Source: Leptodontidium sp. MPI-SDFR-AT-0119 (taxonomy: Eukaryota > Ascomycota > Leotiomycetes > Helotiales > Leptodontidiaceae). Taken from it: a stretch of 64,000 nucleotides of DNA. Positions 23,638 to 36,174 of this stretch are shown here, piece after piece (position 1 is the stretch's first letter; each line of letters begins with the position of its first letter). The stretch spans positions 4,774,001-4,838,000 of the forward strand of contig JAHLEZ010000002.1 of NCBI GenBank assembly GCA_020726505.1, written 5' to 3'. The notes under the pieces are model-generated. The model made no database searches. It saw only the letters and a list, made by a program, of their open reading frames with translations, and was not told the origin of the DNA. The position numbers were made by a program, and so were the translations under genes.

Positions 23638-26399
23638 CTAGACATGCTTAACCTCCTTAACAGCTCCCTTCACCTGCACAACAAGATGCATCTGCTCTTC
23701 CGCCGCAGTCACAGTCCCAGACCACCTCCAGGCTGGAATCTTACGTTCGTATAACTCGTCAATCTCTGCTGCGGAGCGGCTGCGCCAAAAATTTATTGTC
23801 AGTCAAGCCAATCACACTAGATGGATTGGGATAGGATGAGATGGAAGGGCAGATGGCTTGTGGTGGATTCAATAGATGTCAGACTTACCCCTTGGTTTCG
23901 GGCAGATACAACCACATGATGATACAGACGGGTATGGAGAATGCGCCGTACACGAAGCCGGTCTTGAGACTGAGTGAGAGGAGCATGGGGGGTGTTGCGT
24001 AGCTATGAATGATTAGTGGGAATTTAGATTTCCTACCTCCCTGGTGTTAAGGATGGGGTGACTGAGTGTTGGATTGCATACCAAGTAGCAATACCCATGA
24101 TGGAGTTGGCGAAGAATGTGACAGGGCCAGTTTTAACTATGCTGGGTTAGTATTTTGACAAAAACTTTTAAGGGGAGAGGGGATCTTCAAATGGGATGAT
24201 GAACGTGCCTCGGAGGAGAGCAGCAGGAAGCTCAGCTGAGTAGAGGTAGTACGACATAGCGATGAGTTGGAATGAGAATGTCCAGAGACAGCAAATGACC
24301 AACTAAGCAACGACGAGTCAGTTTGGAAATGAAAAGGGCAAGTTCTGAAGAGTCAAGGGAGCTTACCAAAGCAGTGCCGGCAGCAGCATTGCCGGACGTC
24401 GCTCCTGTCCAGTGCAAACCGCCGACGATGAAGAGGATCACGCAGACAGCTGTCTGACATGTGTTGACGACGACGCGACGACCAATCTTGTCGGTACTCA
24501 AGGACCAAAGAATCACAGCAAGGAGGTTGCAGCAGCTAAAACAGAATTAGATACGTATGTAAAGTGGACGAGTTTGCGTGGGGTAGCTGGCTCACGAGAG
24601 AATGACGGTCCCGAGGAAAGGGTCTTTGAGGCCAGCGAGGGAGAAGAAGTCTATACCATCAGCAAATTGTTCAAAGGATCTGAAAGAAAGAAAGAACTGC
24701 GTACATGTAGAGTAAGTGCTAATAATTGCCAAACCAGCGAGTTGTTGCGATACCGCGAGGATCATGACAGTGAGTGTACGTTTCTAGCCATCTCGTCAGC
24801 AAAACCTTTGATTCGAGCGCGGCACAATACTCACAAGATTAAGACCCTTAAAGATATGGATGAATCTCGGATTATCTTCTAGTTGCGCCTTCTCATGCTC
24901 AATAGTCCTGACAATAATCCCATACTCCTCTTCGAAATCATAATCTTCAACGCCGCTATACAATTGTCGTAAACTCCTCATGGCCTTGTCTTTATCTCCT
25001 CGTCGAGCGTAGAACCAAGGGGATTCTGGGACGAAGATCCAGAAGATTATCATGGATCCGATGGGTGCCCAGAGGATCCGCATCGCCAGTAGGTAGTTGT
25101 CGGGATGTTTCTGGTTTAGCTGCTGCATCATCACGGAGCAGATTATGCCGCCGATGTTACTCCTATTAGAAGATTAGTGGAGAGCAATATAATGAAGTGG
25201 GAGTGAAGTAGATGTGGGAAGGAAGAGCGTACCAAACCGCTTGGAAAGTAACCATGCCACCTCGGATCCTGTTTGGGCATATCTCCATGATGTACACTTG
25301 GCATGTAATCCTAATAGATCAGCAACGAGGGAGGGGAAAGATAAGTAGACGTGGTGGGAACATACTGGAGGACGCCAATCCCTGCACCATTGCAAAGCTT
25401 TGCAAGGGCCTACATGAAAAACTTAGCAGCCGTGCAAGATTAGACAAAGGGGAAAGGGGTAACTTACCCAAACAGACGGGCTTTTAGCTGTGTTGAGCAA
25501 AATGCAACCCTGTAGACGTCAACTCCCTTTCATGGTTCAATTCTTGTATCCATCTCGAATCGTGACTTACAGCAACGAGCCAGGCCCATGCGAGGTAGAA
25601 TGAAGCTTTACGACCGTAACGGTCTGCGAACCTAATACGGATTAGTCAAGGGTCCGCGAAGTCAAATACCGATACAAAGAGATGTTTTGGGGATATCTAC
25701 ATACCAGGAGATATGTGTGAATGTGACGATTTGACCGACGTTCTAAGCTAATCAGCGGAATGGATGGGTTTCAAACACGGTGGTAATACCAAAAGTGCAC
25801 TCCAAGTGGATACTAGCCATCATTAGCTTCCAGTAGATTTTGGAGGGTACGGGATTCTTACACCAGGTAGGGTCAAGTGCTCTCACTCCTGTCCCACCAG
25901 TGGTACCAAATTGCTCTGGGTAACAAAGGAGTCAGCAATATCGACACAGGGGCACTTCAAGGCGAGGATGTGACAGATTTCCTAATCATCGCAAAGCTGG
26001 GGGGGGGGGGGGGGGGGGGGGGGGGGAATGCTGAAAATATCCCTCCGATACTTACTTATGAACCCCTTGTTTGCAACGATACTTCCCCCAGCACCGAGCT
26101 ATACCACGTACACATATCAGTCCAATACACTACTATCACTACCACCAGCTACTGCTCATTCCAGCTGGCAGAAGAGGATCACCTACCTCAAAACCTTCAC
26201 AAACATACCCCGTATAGACAGCAAGCGAGACCAGAACTACCCGCTTGAAAACCCACACCGTGCGAGGGATAGACAGCTCATCGTACCTCGACTTGACGAG
26301 GCCGTAGCTATCATACCCATCGAATTTCACGGCATCGTCTTCCGGTGCTGGAGTTTCTTCGAGGTGAGCATGCTCGGGCTTGTTAAAGGGTTGGGCCAT
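23638..26399 (-). CDS. MFS sugar transporter (sugar porter family)
   Basis: Plasma membrane sugar:H+ symporter of the major facilitator superfamily, closest in character to fungal alpha-glucoside/hexose porters. I traced 17 exons (26187-26399, 26056-26098, 25862-25915, 25790-25812, 25705-25742, 25571-25631, 25468-25509, 25366-25409, 25233-25310, 24835-25162, 24705-24783, 24596-24650, 24367-24535, 24209-24302, 24082-24136, 23889-24002, 23638-23779) summing to 543 residues. Family marks are DRYGRK after TM2-3, PESPWFYARRG before the central loop, DKIGRR, and PETKGRSAAEIDELY at the end. The exon of 23 nt and the GC donor at 24208 are unusual, but both are required for frame. The third intron from the start codon... 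the one at 25916-26055... carries a C28 tract. Substrate cannot be deduced. Confidence 0.85.
25999..26026. repeat. Homopolymer run of 28 G (C28 on the transporter sense strand)
   Basis: Uninterrupted mononucleotide tract inside an intron (25916-26055) of the sugar transporter gene, starting 29 nt after the donor on the sense strand. Its exact length is prone to sequencing and assembly error. Confidence 0.9.
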
Positions 26400-29019
26400 A
26401 TTGCTGGTCCTGGCTGTATATCAACTATCAACTGCTTTGAACGAGATTGCTGTTTGGGATGAAGCAGTAGCAGTTGTGTAGTGGAAATTCTAAAGAGGTG
26501 GTCTCTTTTATTCTTATATAAGTTGACGAGCTGTACAACTCTACTTGCTTGTGCCAGTTCTCCCGAGAAATGACCGAATATGTTTTACTACTTTGTGCTT
26601 CACTCATCGAGCTCGCACTCGGGATAGAATACCCCGGAAACGAGCTCCTTTCAGTTCATAAGGATTGTGTGTGGTGAGGTCTGGGCATAGTGTCGTGCGA
26701 ATGATCCTCCTGGGCGCGATGAGGGGTAGCTGACTTGACACAAGGGTGTGATTGTATTGGGCAAAGAGAGAGGTGTGGCACTAACTGTACCATTCTTGGA
26801 TTCTATGTCTGGGATAACTGTGCCACATGAGATCTTGTACGAAGTGATAGGATTTAGTATTTACTTTAGTCTGGTAAAGCAGTTAACTTGAGAGTGGTGT
26901 TTGCGTACGAGGAGGAGTTATGAACTCACTCTTTGATTACTTTATATAACGCTGTACACTCAACATTGTCTCATTGCTGTTTATACTCTGTTAGTAATAA
27001 AGGCTTCGTATTATTTTCCGAGAATGCGTCCCAGTTAATGAACACTTCGCACGGAAAAGGGTAGCAACCATGGTCACGGCAACGTTACAATATTGCCTGA
27101 GCTTAGCTCGAACCACGAGAGTGAAGAAGCAATAGATACGGCTTTCTTGGCCTGGATAAAAGCAAGAGTGAAGAAACGCGGTTCGGTACTACTTGTTGCG
27201 AAGGGACTGAGGAGATCGCTGGACAGATGCCTGATTCGTACGTGAAGGGTAGCAATAGTAGTATCATGACCCCAGCAGGCAAGTATACTTACTGTTCAGG
27301 GAACGAATCACGTATGCGAGGAACCACACGAGAAGTGAGAACGCGGGGTTGGAATGCGGGGGCGGGGCGACACCTTACTATAACGGTTCCTTGGGGGCAC
27401 GCCACATGAAAGACATCCAGTGAGGAAACGAGGAACTAGAATACTCGAATGAACGTCTTGGCTGAGAATTAGATGAGGGAGGGAGAAGTTCGGTTTAACT
27501 TTCCTGAATGGTGCCTTTGTTGTCTCGGTTGGGTCTCGACTTCGGGTAGGTTCGAGAATGGCATTATGTTTGCTTCTATTGCGTGTTGGGAAGGCGCTTC
27601 ATAACTGTGAATAGCAAGAAGTACGTAAAGACGAGATTGAAGCTTGCTAATGTAGAGGGTGGACAAGAGATTGGGTAAATGATATATTGTGGTGGTTGTT
27701 GGAGACAGAGACACGTTTCGGTATAAGCTGATGGAGTGTTGGTTGTTCGAAAATCCAGTGTAAATTCGAAATTCGAACGAAAATAGTTATACACTTTTAA
27801 GTTTAGAAGCAAAGATAACTCAAGAAAAAGAATACAAGTTCGCATAACAAGGGGAATCTGTAAGTTCTCACCAAAAGAGGATTACTGCACCATCCAGTAT
27901 TTCATTCCATTCCAAACTCCAAGCCAAGCGAGCCCAACCCCTAGCCGTTCTTCGTACTTGATGTAATTCAGCAAAAACAACAACAAATCAGACAGATTTA
28001 AGCGAATAAACAAAACTACCTATACTACCTAGAAGATAATTTACCTAATTATCATCCGAATAATCGCCAGTCACAACACCTCTAAACCGATGCAAAGTTA
28101 TGAGTTATGAGGAAAAGATAACCATAGCTTTCATGCGGGCTTTCTATTTCTCGAAACAACGCCTCCAGAACAGCATGCGCGGCATCCGCGTCAAACGCAG
28201 TCTTTCCCAGCCAGATCTGATCTGATCTGACCCAGACGGTCCTCATTATGGGGACGATGGATGAGAAAGCCTAGAAGAAGTTCACGAGTCCGGGATAGCC
28301 TAGTGAGGCGAAGTTCGACGTGTTTTGTGTTCCTGTTTTTAGCGAGTGCGGATAGGAGTTTGTATCCTAATGTGGGTGCTGTTGTGGGTAGCTAGTAGCT
28401 AGCTACAGTAGATACTATGATAGATTTGGGTTGAGCTTTGATGGTTGGGGCGGGAGGGGGTTCGGTAAGGTAAGCTTGATAGCTTGAAAGGGGAGGGGGG
28501 TGAATGTTGTTTTTGTTAAGCGAGTAAACAGGTATAATATCAATAGGTAGATGTGGCATAGATTTACTTCAGAGACGGTATGGCATGGATCTGATTATTA
28601 TATTTCGATTCATTATAATATGTACAGATCTGGGTTCTATGTGCTCTATAGGCATTACTTCGTCGGGCATTCATCCTGCCTCGCGCCGCTTCACTTCCCT
28701 TTAAAACTAATAATCACCCATCCTATCATACCCATCAAGACGCCGAAAAAGGAAGACCATCACTGCTGTGTCCACCCCTCAAACTCCCGAACACCACCCG
28801 GTATGTACAAATCCACCCAGTAGTCAAATTGTGAAATTCCAAATGCCACCGGCCAACATTCTGTGTGCGGCGCAGCGTGGTTCATACTCCATCCACTCCA
28901 ATTTACCCTGGATATCATAGTTCCCCTACCCCGTCCTGCCGTACTCGTATCGACGACAACCTCCCCTCAGTTGTGTGTGGTAGTCAAGCATCATAATGAC
29001 AGTCATCGACCAACTTCTC
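26400..29019. other. Gene-poor intergenic region
   Basis: About 2.6 kb with no recognisable gene. The first few hundred bases are the transporter promoter. The rest contains only short open frames without family resemblance. Confidence 0.5.
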
Positions 29020-30596
29020 TCATCCCCGAATGTTGTCCAACACCAAGAAGAGAAGCATCAAATTCAACATCAACAGCGCAGAAAACGTAACGCCAATACA
29101 GCTCCTGCTCAACCAGCCCAATGTCTCCTTCCGGCACAACGCGGCTGTGATTCCAACCAGAGCGAAGCAGAGACTTGCAATGCAACCAGCAATTGCCCCT
29201 GCGTCGACCTCTGCACGGAGCTTATGTCGGCCAGTAGCGATCAGAATGCTGGTGATTGCAATGAGCATCAGAGCTCCGGCAAACGCACCGACCATTCCAC
29301 GGAACAGGAGCGTCTCCCGATGTCGCGAGAATTTCTGGTCGTTGACGCTTGGGAAAGTAGCATAGTGTGCCATGTATCCGGCTGGAAATTCGTTGTTGGA
29401 GGAGGCGTAGGCATCGTCTTCGAGATCCGTGTCTATTACACTCTGTTGCTCTGCGAAATACCCATCGTGTCGATCGACCAGGAGAGAATGCCGCTCGCTG
29501 GGTGATGTACTTGGGCTGAACCATGCTTTCACGCTCTCCATAGGTCTCTTCACTTTCGCAAAAACGTACTCGATCGTCTTTGCGCCGGGGAAAGTATCTC
29601 CGTTGGGGTTCACATATATCGTATATGGTTGGTCCTCTCCTCCCTCGCTGCCATCATCGTATTCGTTCCAATATGTTTGTGGTACTTGTTGGACCGGAAT
29701 CTGAGCACTTGGTCGGCGGGAGTGACGTCTAGATGAGTTGGGGCTTGGCGGCTCGCTGGCAGCAGGAGTGGAGGACCGGAGGTTTATGGAAAGATCCGAG
29801 TATTGTGACAGAAGAGGAGCGAAGTCACGGCGTACAAAACTTTTTGGGTTACCTAGAATCTCGTCACTGAATCGTTCAGGCAACGCCCTCGATCCAGTCC
29901 ATTTCTATGCATCGAATCAGCGTCTGCGTCTCCTCTAACATGCAGCGCAACCTACCTTATACTTCTTCATGATCTTGTGGAATGCCACCCTTTGTGCCGA
30001 TACGAATCGCTGGAGGTCCCGGATGTCGTCACCGCATCTGAATATGTCAACTTCGTATTCCATAGTATGTATATTCCGTTCCTACCTTTCAATTTGAACA
30101 TTATATCTTGCGAATTTATCTCGGTGTTTTTGGGAGATGTCGCTCTCGCTCGACCGGGAAGTCCGGGCAAGAAGTCGTAAGACGACCTTTTGGAGATGCT
30201 CTGTGACAAATTAGCAATGGCTTTCAAGTTCACAGATGGAACGCATACGAAGACGGCGACTGATTTCATCTGCCTTGCTCTTCACGAAGAGATCCACGCG
30301 ATCATGCTGGTTGGACAACTCATTGTAGAAGGCAGATTCGAACTTATCTAGCCCCGGATCTGCTTGTCCTGGGATCGCAATCGCCTGGCCCTGGTCCTTT
30401 GTCGTATTGGCTTTGATAAGATTCTTCAATTCGTTATAGTCGACATTGTCTACAAAAGTTGCAGTTAGTGATAGATCTGCGAGGGAGAGGGATGGCTGGA
30501 ATGTTGCTGGCCAGCCAGTGAAAGTCAGACATTGGAAGACTGACATGCAGCCCACTGTGGCACGGATTGCGCGTGGAAAGTCTGCCCGTACTTCAT
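29020..30596 (-). CDS. SPX-domain membrane protein
   Basis: Five exons, 30545-30596, 30249-30449, 30086-30200, 29956-30037 and 29020-29904, encode 444 residues. The N-terminal 160 residues form an SPX domain, the inositol-pyrophosphate sensor of phosphate status: start MKYGQTF, then VPQWAAYNVDYNELKNLIK, DEISRRLQHLQK and RFVSAQRVAFHKIMKKYKKW (the Lys-rich binding surface). A disordered Ser-rich linker follows, then about four hydrophobic segments in the last 100 residues (GMVGAFAGALMLIAIT, AGCIASLCFALVGITA, CIGVTFSALLMLNLMLLFLV). There is no catalytic VTC polyphosphate-polymerase domain, so it resembles an SPX-only accessory subunit such as yeast Vtc5 rather than Vtc2-4; that link is inference. 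Vacuolar membrane is the likely location. All splice sites are canonical. Confidence 0.82.
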
Positions 30597-33500
30597 CCCT
30601 TCACGTCAAACTTGCAGACGATTCTGCAAGCTCGTGTTGAAAGAAGTTGGCAGATGGATCTTTGTATGGAGGGCCCGACTTCCGGGATCCGGATGTCTTT
30701 GTACTGGACTGGAGGAGGAGGATGAGGAGAGAAGAAGCAACGCCGCAACCCGATCACTGCGCACTCAACCACCTCAAGGCTCAAGCAAGACAACCAAGAA
30801 GTCGCTGCTCCGGCCGGAAGCAACGCAGACGCAAGACGCTGGCAAGCGGAGGCGACAGGGTAACGCCCTGGGTGATGATTTTGCGGAGGCGTAAAGTCAA
30901 ATAGATAAGGTTTCGAAAATGAACTGCAGCGATGTCATTCGCTGCGCTGGGCAAGGTTCTGGATTCTGGCTTCGCTTCGAGGGTGCAAGACCTGGTTTCT
31001 TCGGGCCTTCCTTGGTTGCGCCGTCCCAAATCTCAACTGGCGAGCAATCCGGATGATGGGATGAAAAGGAGGGAAGAGAAGGACGGATGAAGAGCTTTTT
31101 TTTTTTTTTTTTTTTCCAATTGAAAAGAGAGATTTGGGGACGACCGAGCATTAATCCTCTTTCTTCGCCTTCGGCTTATGCACAGTCAGAAAGAATGGGT
31201 ACACTATCGTGACCCTCCAGAAAAATCAGTACAGAATCTTCTTTTTGCTGCTCTCTTCTCAGCCTGCATGTGCCAGCCAGGGTTGCTGCGGACGGTGGTG
31301 GTTGGGTGGTGGGGGGGAGGCGCAGGCGCAGGAGCTGGTGGTGGGATGTTGTGGCTGGAGAGTGGGAGTGAAAGAAGTCTGGCCTGGGCTACCGAGCGGC
31401 AATCAGTAGAGTGTGAAGGGTACGACCGCAGTCGTTAGTAGGTAAGGTACCAGCTTTAATATCAGACTCAAAGGCAAGAACTGGGAAGGCTCGGAGCAAT
31501 GCGATTATGTGGAAGAGGATGACGAGGGAAGTACGAGGCTGTGTATGAAAGAAACTTAAGTAAGTCGTAACGGCTTGTGGGAACAAAGTGCTCAAGACTG
31601 ACTAACTAACCACCTAACTACGTTACTTAGTTAGTCCAAGGCCTCGACTACATAGCAGCCGGGATTTACCTGCGGCATCTTCTAACCAGTAAAGGTACCG
31701 TCCTACTAACAAAGACTACTTTATTGCCGGCGCCAGTACTTCATTTCTTGACACAACTGTTGTGATACCTCATTATTATTTATTGCTTCTTCAAAAGACC
31801 GGCAGCTACTTTGACCAGGTTGGAGATGCACGACAGGCTTCGTACAGCGCGTATGCAAGTCTCTTTGAGCCGGGCCCCGCCCAACAGCGGATCAAAGACC
31901 TCATGTTTTCCCCCGAGAGCCCCATAGGACTTGAAAATTGTTAGTCTGAAGTACTTACTACTCCCTTACAAACTAGGAAACCTGCAGGTTCCACCTACCA
32001 TAATCCAATAATCAAACGTTCCGAACTTGTAATAAGCGGAATGTGGTTGTAAAGGAGGAGTTTATTCTCAATGTTCCACTTCAAATGTTACCTGCTTAAC
32101 CCACTTGTCTTGAGGCTGAATGCATGTCTCCTCGGCCAACTGTAACACTATCCCACTGTCAACCGCACCATGCCAATACCACGCAGTCTTCCAGTAACGC
32201 AATCGGAGACAGGAAGCACAAATAAGTGATGCCATGTATGCTGTACCATGAGAAACCCGAAGCCTCAGAGAGAGCAGTACGTACCACATGGAGAGATGAG
32301 CTTCTAGCGGGGTCGATCTCTTTTACCTGGACGTTGTCGAACTTCAGGAACCCGATGGCGAGACTACAAGCCTAACGGCTCATCTCATCCAAGAGAAACT
32401 ACCCACTACTGTGCTGAAGAGGTCATCGGAACTTGCCATTCATAGCATTCCGAGGCAGAGAGTAGCCTTAAGTAAGAGAGACGCTTCATGGCGAAAAACT
32501 GGAACGGAATTTGGAGAAGTAATTTCACATGCCCGGGTACCCCGCTTCAATGCCCGATTTGCTGCTTTAGTTCAAGATCCCCAATCCAATAACAGCAGCT
32601 CCTGCGAAGACTTCACAATCATAAGTCGTACGATTTGAATTCTGGAGACGAGAAATGCACATCACAACTGCATAGGTGCCTCTGGCCTTGCCCTGTCTCT
32701 TTTCTTCTGTGTCCAATCTCATTCGCTTCCCGAAAACATCAAAACAATCAATTGGTGCCAGCCACCTGAGCAATGCCGAGAAGAGCAACAATACTCTGTA
32801 GAACTGTTGCAGCAGGGGAATGCAGCTACGGGCTTTCTTAGCAGAGCACCGACTACTGCATTAGTTAACCAACCAACCAATAATCACTTACAGTTTAGAA
32901 AACGGCAGTCTTCCACCAGGGGGAAATTCCCAACGGCCGGCACTCACTTGCCCATCAATTAGAACCACAGGACAATATCCCAACAATCTTTGAGTTTTCT
33001 CAAGAGATGTCGTTGTTTGCCCTCGGTACGGTACCTTCACCGTCTCACCAGAGAAACCGATTCAGGAAGTTCATCACACGAGCACTCACTACGGAGTATC
33101 TCATGACACACTGGTCGCACACTGCAGGTGAGACAACAACGCCTCCCAAGAGCCTGCTATCCCGACACATGGTGGGGGTACCGTATCGTATCTTCAGTCC
33201 GTACCTAGGTACTGTACAGTAGATAAAGTACCTAACTGTGGCTGAAGACCCCGCCAGCCCACCCACCCAATACACATCGTCGTATTTCTCCGCTCTACTG
33301 AGCAGGTCGAACCCTTCTTGCATGTGAAAGGTGCATATGTAGGTAAAGAACGCCTACGCCTTTGGATTAAGGTAAAGCGCTTCATCGAGTCTTGTCGTGC
33401 ATATTTGTAGATAGGGAAATAATTGCGAGGTCGGAGGAGATGTCACTGCCAGCTTATCAGTGGCTTAATATGTTGAATTGATAACTGGTAATATATCTTT

Positions 33501-33918
33501 ATCCTCCTTGACGGGCCTTCGGGACTAGTTGAGAGATGGGTATGATAATTGGCCAGCTTGATGTTTTGTTTGGCTTGCAGATTAGGCATTGACAGTATCT
33601 GGACTGAAGTAGAACTTGCATGTGCCAGGGCTGGTAAGAACAAGTCGCACGATACAACTGATGCTTCGCCATAGCATGTGAAAACGACAGCTGTACTTGG
33701 TTTTGAAAGAAGCGATACCTTGCTACTGCGACTGATGAAATGCTCTCCATCCTCAAGAGAGAGGGAAGGAAAAATAAACGCCCGTAGAAAGTCCAAATGT
33801 TCATTCACGTGACGATAAGAACCACGCTAAGCGATAAGAAGCCAGACAATTAAATTTTCCCTCGAAACGACTTCAGACAGCACGCACGCACGATTCGAGG
33901 TTCCTTGGGAGGGCAGCA
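30597..33918. other. Gene-poor intergenic region
   Basis: About 3.3 kb without a supportable gene. Holds a T20 run, GT/GG-rich tracts near 31280-31350, and the palindrome GTACCTAGGTAC at 33201. Any open frame here is under 125 codons and lacks family resemblance. Confidence 0.5.
31096..31115. repeat. T20 homopolymer
   Basis: Twenty uninterrupted T residues in non-coding DNA upstream of the SPX gene. On the minus strand it reads A20; there is no adjacent polyadenylated retrocopy that I can recognise. Confidence 0.85.
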
Positions 33919-36174
33919 ATGGCCAACAGCAGCAGCGCATCCTCATCCATGACCTCGACATCACATACCATGACCGCATTCCCAGCTACCACAACCCCCT
34001 CTTTCCCAACAGCGAAAACTCCCGCCATGGCCGCCTCATCCCCAATGGCTAACCTCCTACAAGCCCTCGCCCCGGAGAATAGACATGCTTTCATCGCGCC
34101 GCCACCTTCGTTGCCTGATATTAGTTTGGGGTTTGTGAAGGAAACGCTGGATTCTTTCGCGGGGAGGCTGGGAGAGGAGCAGGCGGAGAGGTTGAAGGAG
34201 CAGAGGAAGAAGCGGAAGAGGGGCGAGTCGGGGAAGGATGATGGGGAGGTCTTGAAGATTCGGAAGATCTATACTGAGGGCTTTGAGGTGGAGCAGGTTT
34301 GGGAACAGGCTAGGAGGGTCATTGATGCGCTGAGGGGTGATGCGGAGAGGGTTCTGGAAGAGCTAGGTGGATTGGATGGGGAGAGTGACGAGGAGGTTGA
34401 TGAGGGAGTGGATTTGTTGAAGTTTGATGAGGATGGGTTTGAGGTTGGTTCTGATGATGAGAGTATGGATGATGGTGGGGAGGAAGTCGAGGAACTTGAA
34501 GAGGACGATGATTTAGAGGCAGATGATCTTGGGGGTGGTGCGGAGGACTTCTCTGAAGGGCTCAATGAGGAAGGGTTTGACGAAGAAGAAGAAGAAGAGG
34601 ACGAAGATGATGCACCAGCCGGCCTCTATGTGGAGGACCCCCACAAGCTCAATGATGGGTTCTTCTCTATCGACGAGTTCAACAAGCAGACCGAATTTCT
34701 TGAACAGCAAGACGCAGCCGCCGATCCATATACCGGGGAAGCAAGTGATGAAGAAGACATCGATTGGGATGCCGATCCATCAGCACTTGTTGCGAAGCCC
34801 GTCTCAAGTTCAAAACGAGCTGCGGCAATGGATATCGAAGATGATGACGAGGACGAGGACGAAGAAGACGAAGAGGACGGACCAACATTCGGAAACGTCG
34901 ACCTCAACGCACCAGAAGGCGAAAGCGACGATGGCGAAGAGGACAACGACATGGACCAAGACCCAATCGGAGACAACACCAACAACATCCTCTACAAAGA
35001 TTTCTTCGAGCCTCCCCCAAGAAAAGTAGGCAAGGCCGAAATGCAAGCCAACTATCTCGAAAGACAAGCCAAGAAAGCCGCTCAGCCCTCAGCACCCGTC
35101 GACGACGAAGCTGGCATCGAGCGCGCCATAGCAGACGTCCGGCGCGACCTCTTTGACGATGAGTCAGATCCGGATGCTTCCGAAGACGCCCTATCAGACG
35201 TCGAAGCTGGCGATCCCAAGTCCCGAAAATCAGCACACGAGCGTCGACAAGCCAAGATCGCAGAGGAGATCCGCAGGCTCGAAGCTGCTTCCGTAGCTAA
35301 GAGAGAATGGACACTTGCAGGCGAAGCTCGAGCCGCTGACCGACCCCTCAACTCCCTCCTAGACGAAGATCTAGATTTCGAGCGCACTGGCAAACCAGTG
35401 CTGGAAGTCACGGCCGAAGTCAGCGAGAGTATCGAAGAACTCATCAAGCGCCGCATCCTCGCTCAAGAATTCGACGAAGTCATCCGTCGTCGTCCAGATA
35501 CCGAGACGGCATCCTCGTCTCGCCGCGGCCTCTTCGAACTGGACGACTCGAAGCCCCAACAGAGTCTCGCGGAGATGTACGAAGAAGAGCACGTTAAAGC
35601 ACATAACCCCGATACCTACGTTTCTAAATCCGACGAGAAGTTACGTAAAGAAGAAGCAGAGATTGAGGGTCTGTGGAAAGATGTCAGTGCCAAACTAGAC
35701 GCGCTCAGTAGCTGGCATTACAAGCCTAAGCCCGCTGCTCCCAGCTTGACGGTCGTGAGCGACGTGGCGACTATTTCCATGGAAGACGCGCAGCCTACGA
35801 CTGCAAGCGGTATCAGCGCCGGGCAGAGCATGCTCGCACCACAGGAGATCTATAAGGCAGGTAAAGACAAAGCGACGATCGAAAAGGGCGAGATCGTACC
35901 GCGCACAGGTGCACCTGTCGCGAGAGAAGAGATGACGAGGGAAGAGAAGCTGCGGAGACGTAGGAGAGAGAAGGAACGGATTAAGAAGAGGGGCGGCGAG
36001 GAGATTAACCAGAGGGCGGAGAGTAGGAAGACGAAGCAGAAGAGGGAGACGATCGGCGCGCTGAAGAAGGGTGGTGTCAAGATCATTGGGAAGAAGGGCG
36101 AGGTGAGGGATGTGGATGGGAATAAGGTCCTGGCTGGTGCGGAGGTTAATGGTGCTGGTGGATATAAGCTGTAG
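33919..36174 (+). CDS. MPP10: U3 snoRNP protein Mpp10
   Basis: Nucleolar component of the U3 small-subunit processome, acting with Imp3 and Imp4 in early cleavages of 18S rRNA precursors. Single exon of 751 residues. The N-terminal Ser/Thr/Ala-rich segment is followed by long acidic blocks (Glu/Asp runs near residues 155-240 and 285-355), then the conserved core with NNILYKDFFEPPP, RRDLFDDE, LNSLLDEDLDFER, EELIKRRILAQEFDEVIRR and LAEMYEEEHVKAHNPDTYVSK. The C-terminus is highly basic (RRRRREKERIKKRGGEEIN) with QRAESRKTKQKRET. Architecture and motifs are those of Mpp10. The start is the first ATG after a stop; a downstream Met is possible because the first 30 residues are low complexity. Base composition shifts from GC-balanced to purine-rich because of the acidic repeats. 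Confidence 0.95.
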   Translation: MANSSSASSSMTSTSHTMTAFPATTTPSFPTAKTPAMAASSPMANLLQALAPENRHAFIAPPPSLPDISLGFVKETLDSFAGRLGEEQAERLKEQRKKRKRGESGKDDGEVLKIRKIYTEGFEVEQVWEQARRVIDALRGDAERVLEELGGLDGESDEEVDEGVDLLKFDEDGFEVGSDDESMDDGGEEVEELEEDDDLEADDLGGGAEDFSEGLNEEGFDEEEEEEDEDDAPAGLYVEDPHKLNDGFFSIDEFNKQTEFLEQQDAAADPYTGEASDEEDIDWDADPSALVAKPVSSSKRAAAMDIEDDDEDEDEEDEEDGPTFGNVDLNAPEGESDDGEEDNDMDQDPIGDNTNNILYKDFFEPPPRKVGKAEMQANYLERQAKKAAQPSAPVDDEAGIERAIADVRRDLFDDESDPDASEDALSDVEAGDPKSRKSAHERRQAKIAEEIRRLEAASVAKREWTLAGEARAADRPLNSLLDEDLDFERTGKPVLEVTAEVSESIEELIKRRILAQEFDEVIRRRPDTETASSSRRGLFELDDSKPQQSLAEMYEEEHVKAHNPDTYVSKSDEKLRKEEAEIEGLWKDVSAKLDALSSWHYKPKPAAPSLTVVSDVATISMEDAQPTTASGISAGQSMLAPQEIYKAGKDKATIEKGEIVPRTGAPVAREEMTREEKLRRRRREKERIKKRGGEEINQRAESRKTKQKRETIGALKKGGVKIIGKKGEVRDVDGNKVLAGAEVNGAGGYKL

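Noticed and set aside
34269..35456. Several antisense and +1 frames in MPP10
   Set aside because: Poly-Ser and Arg-rich frames created by the acidic-repeat codons of MPP10 on the other strand.
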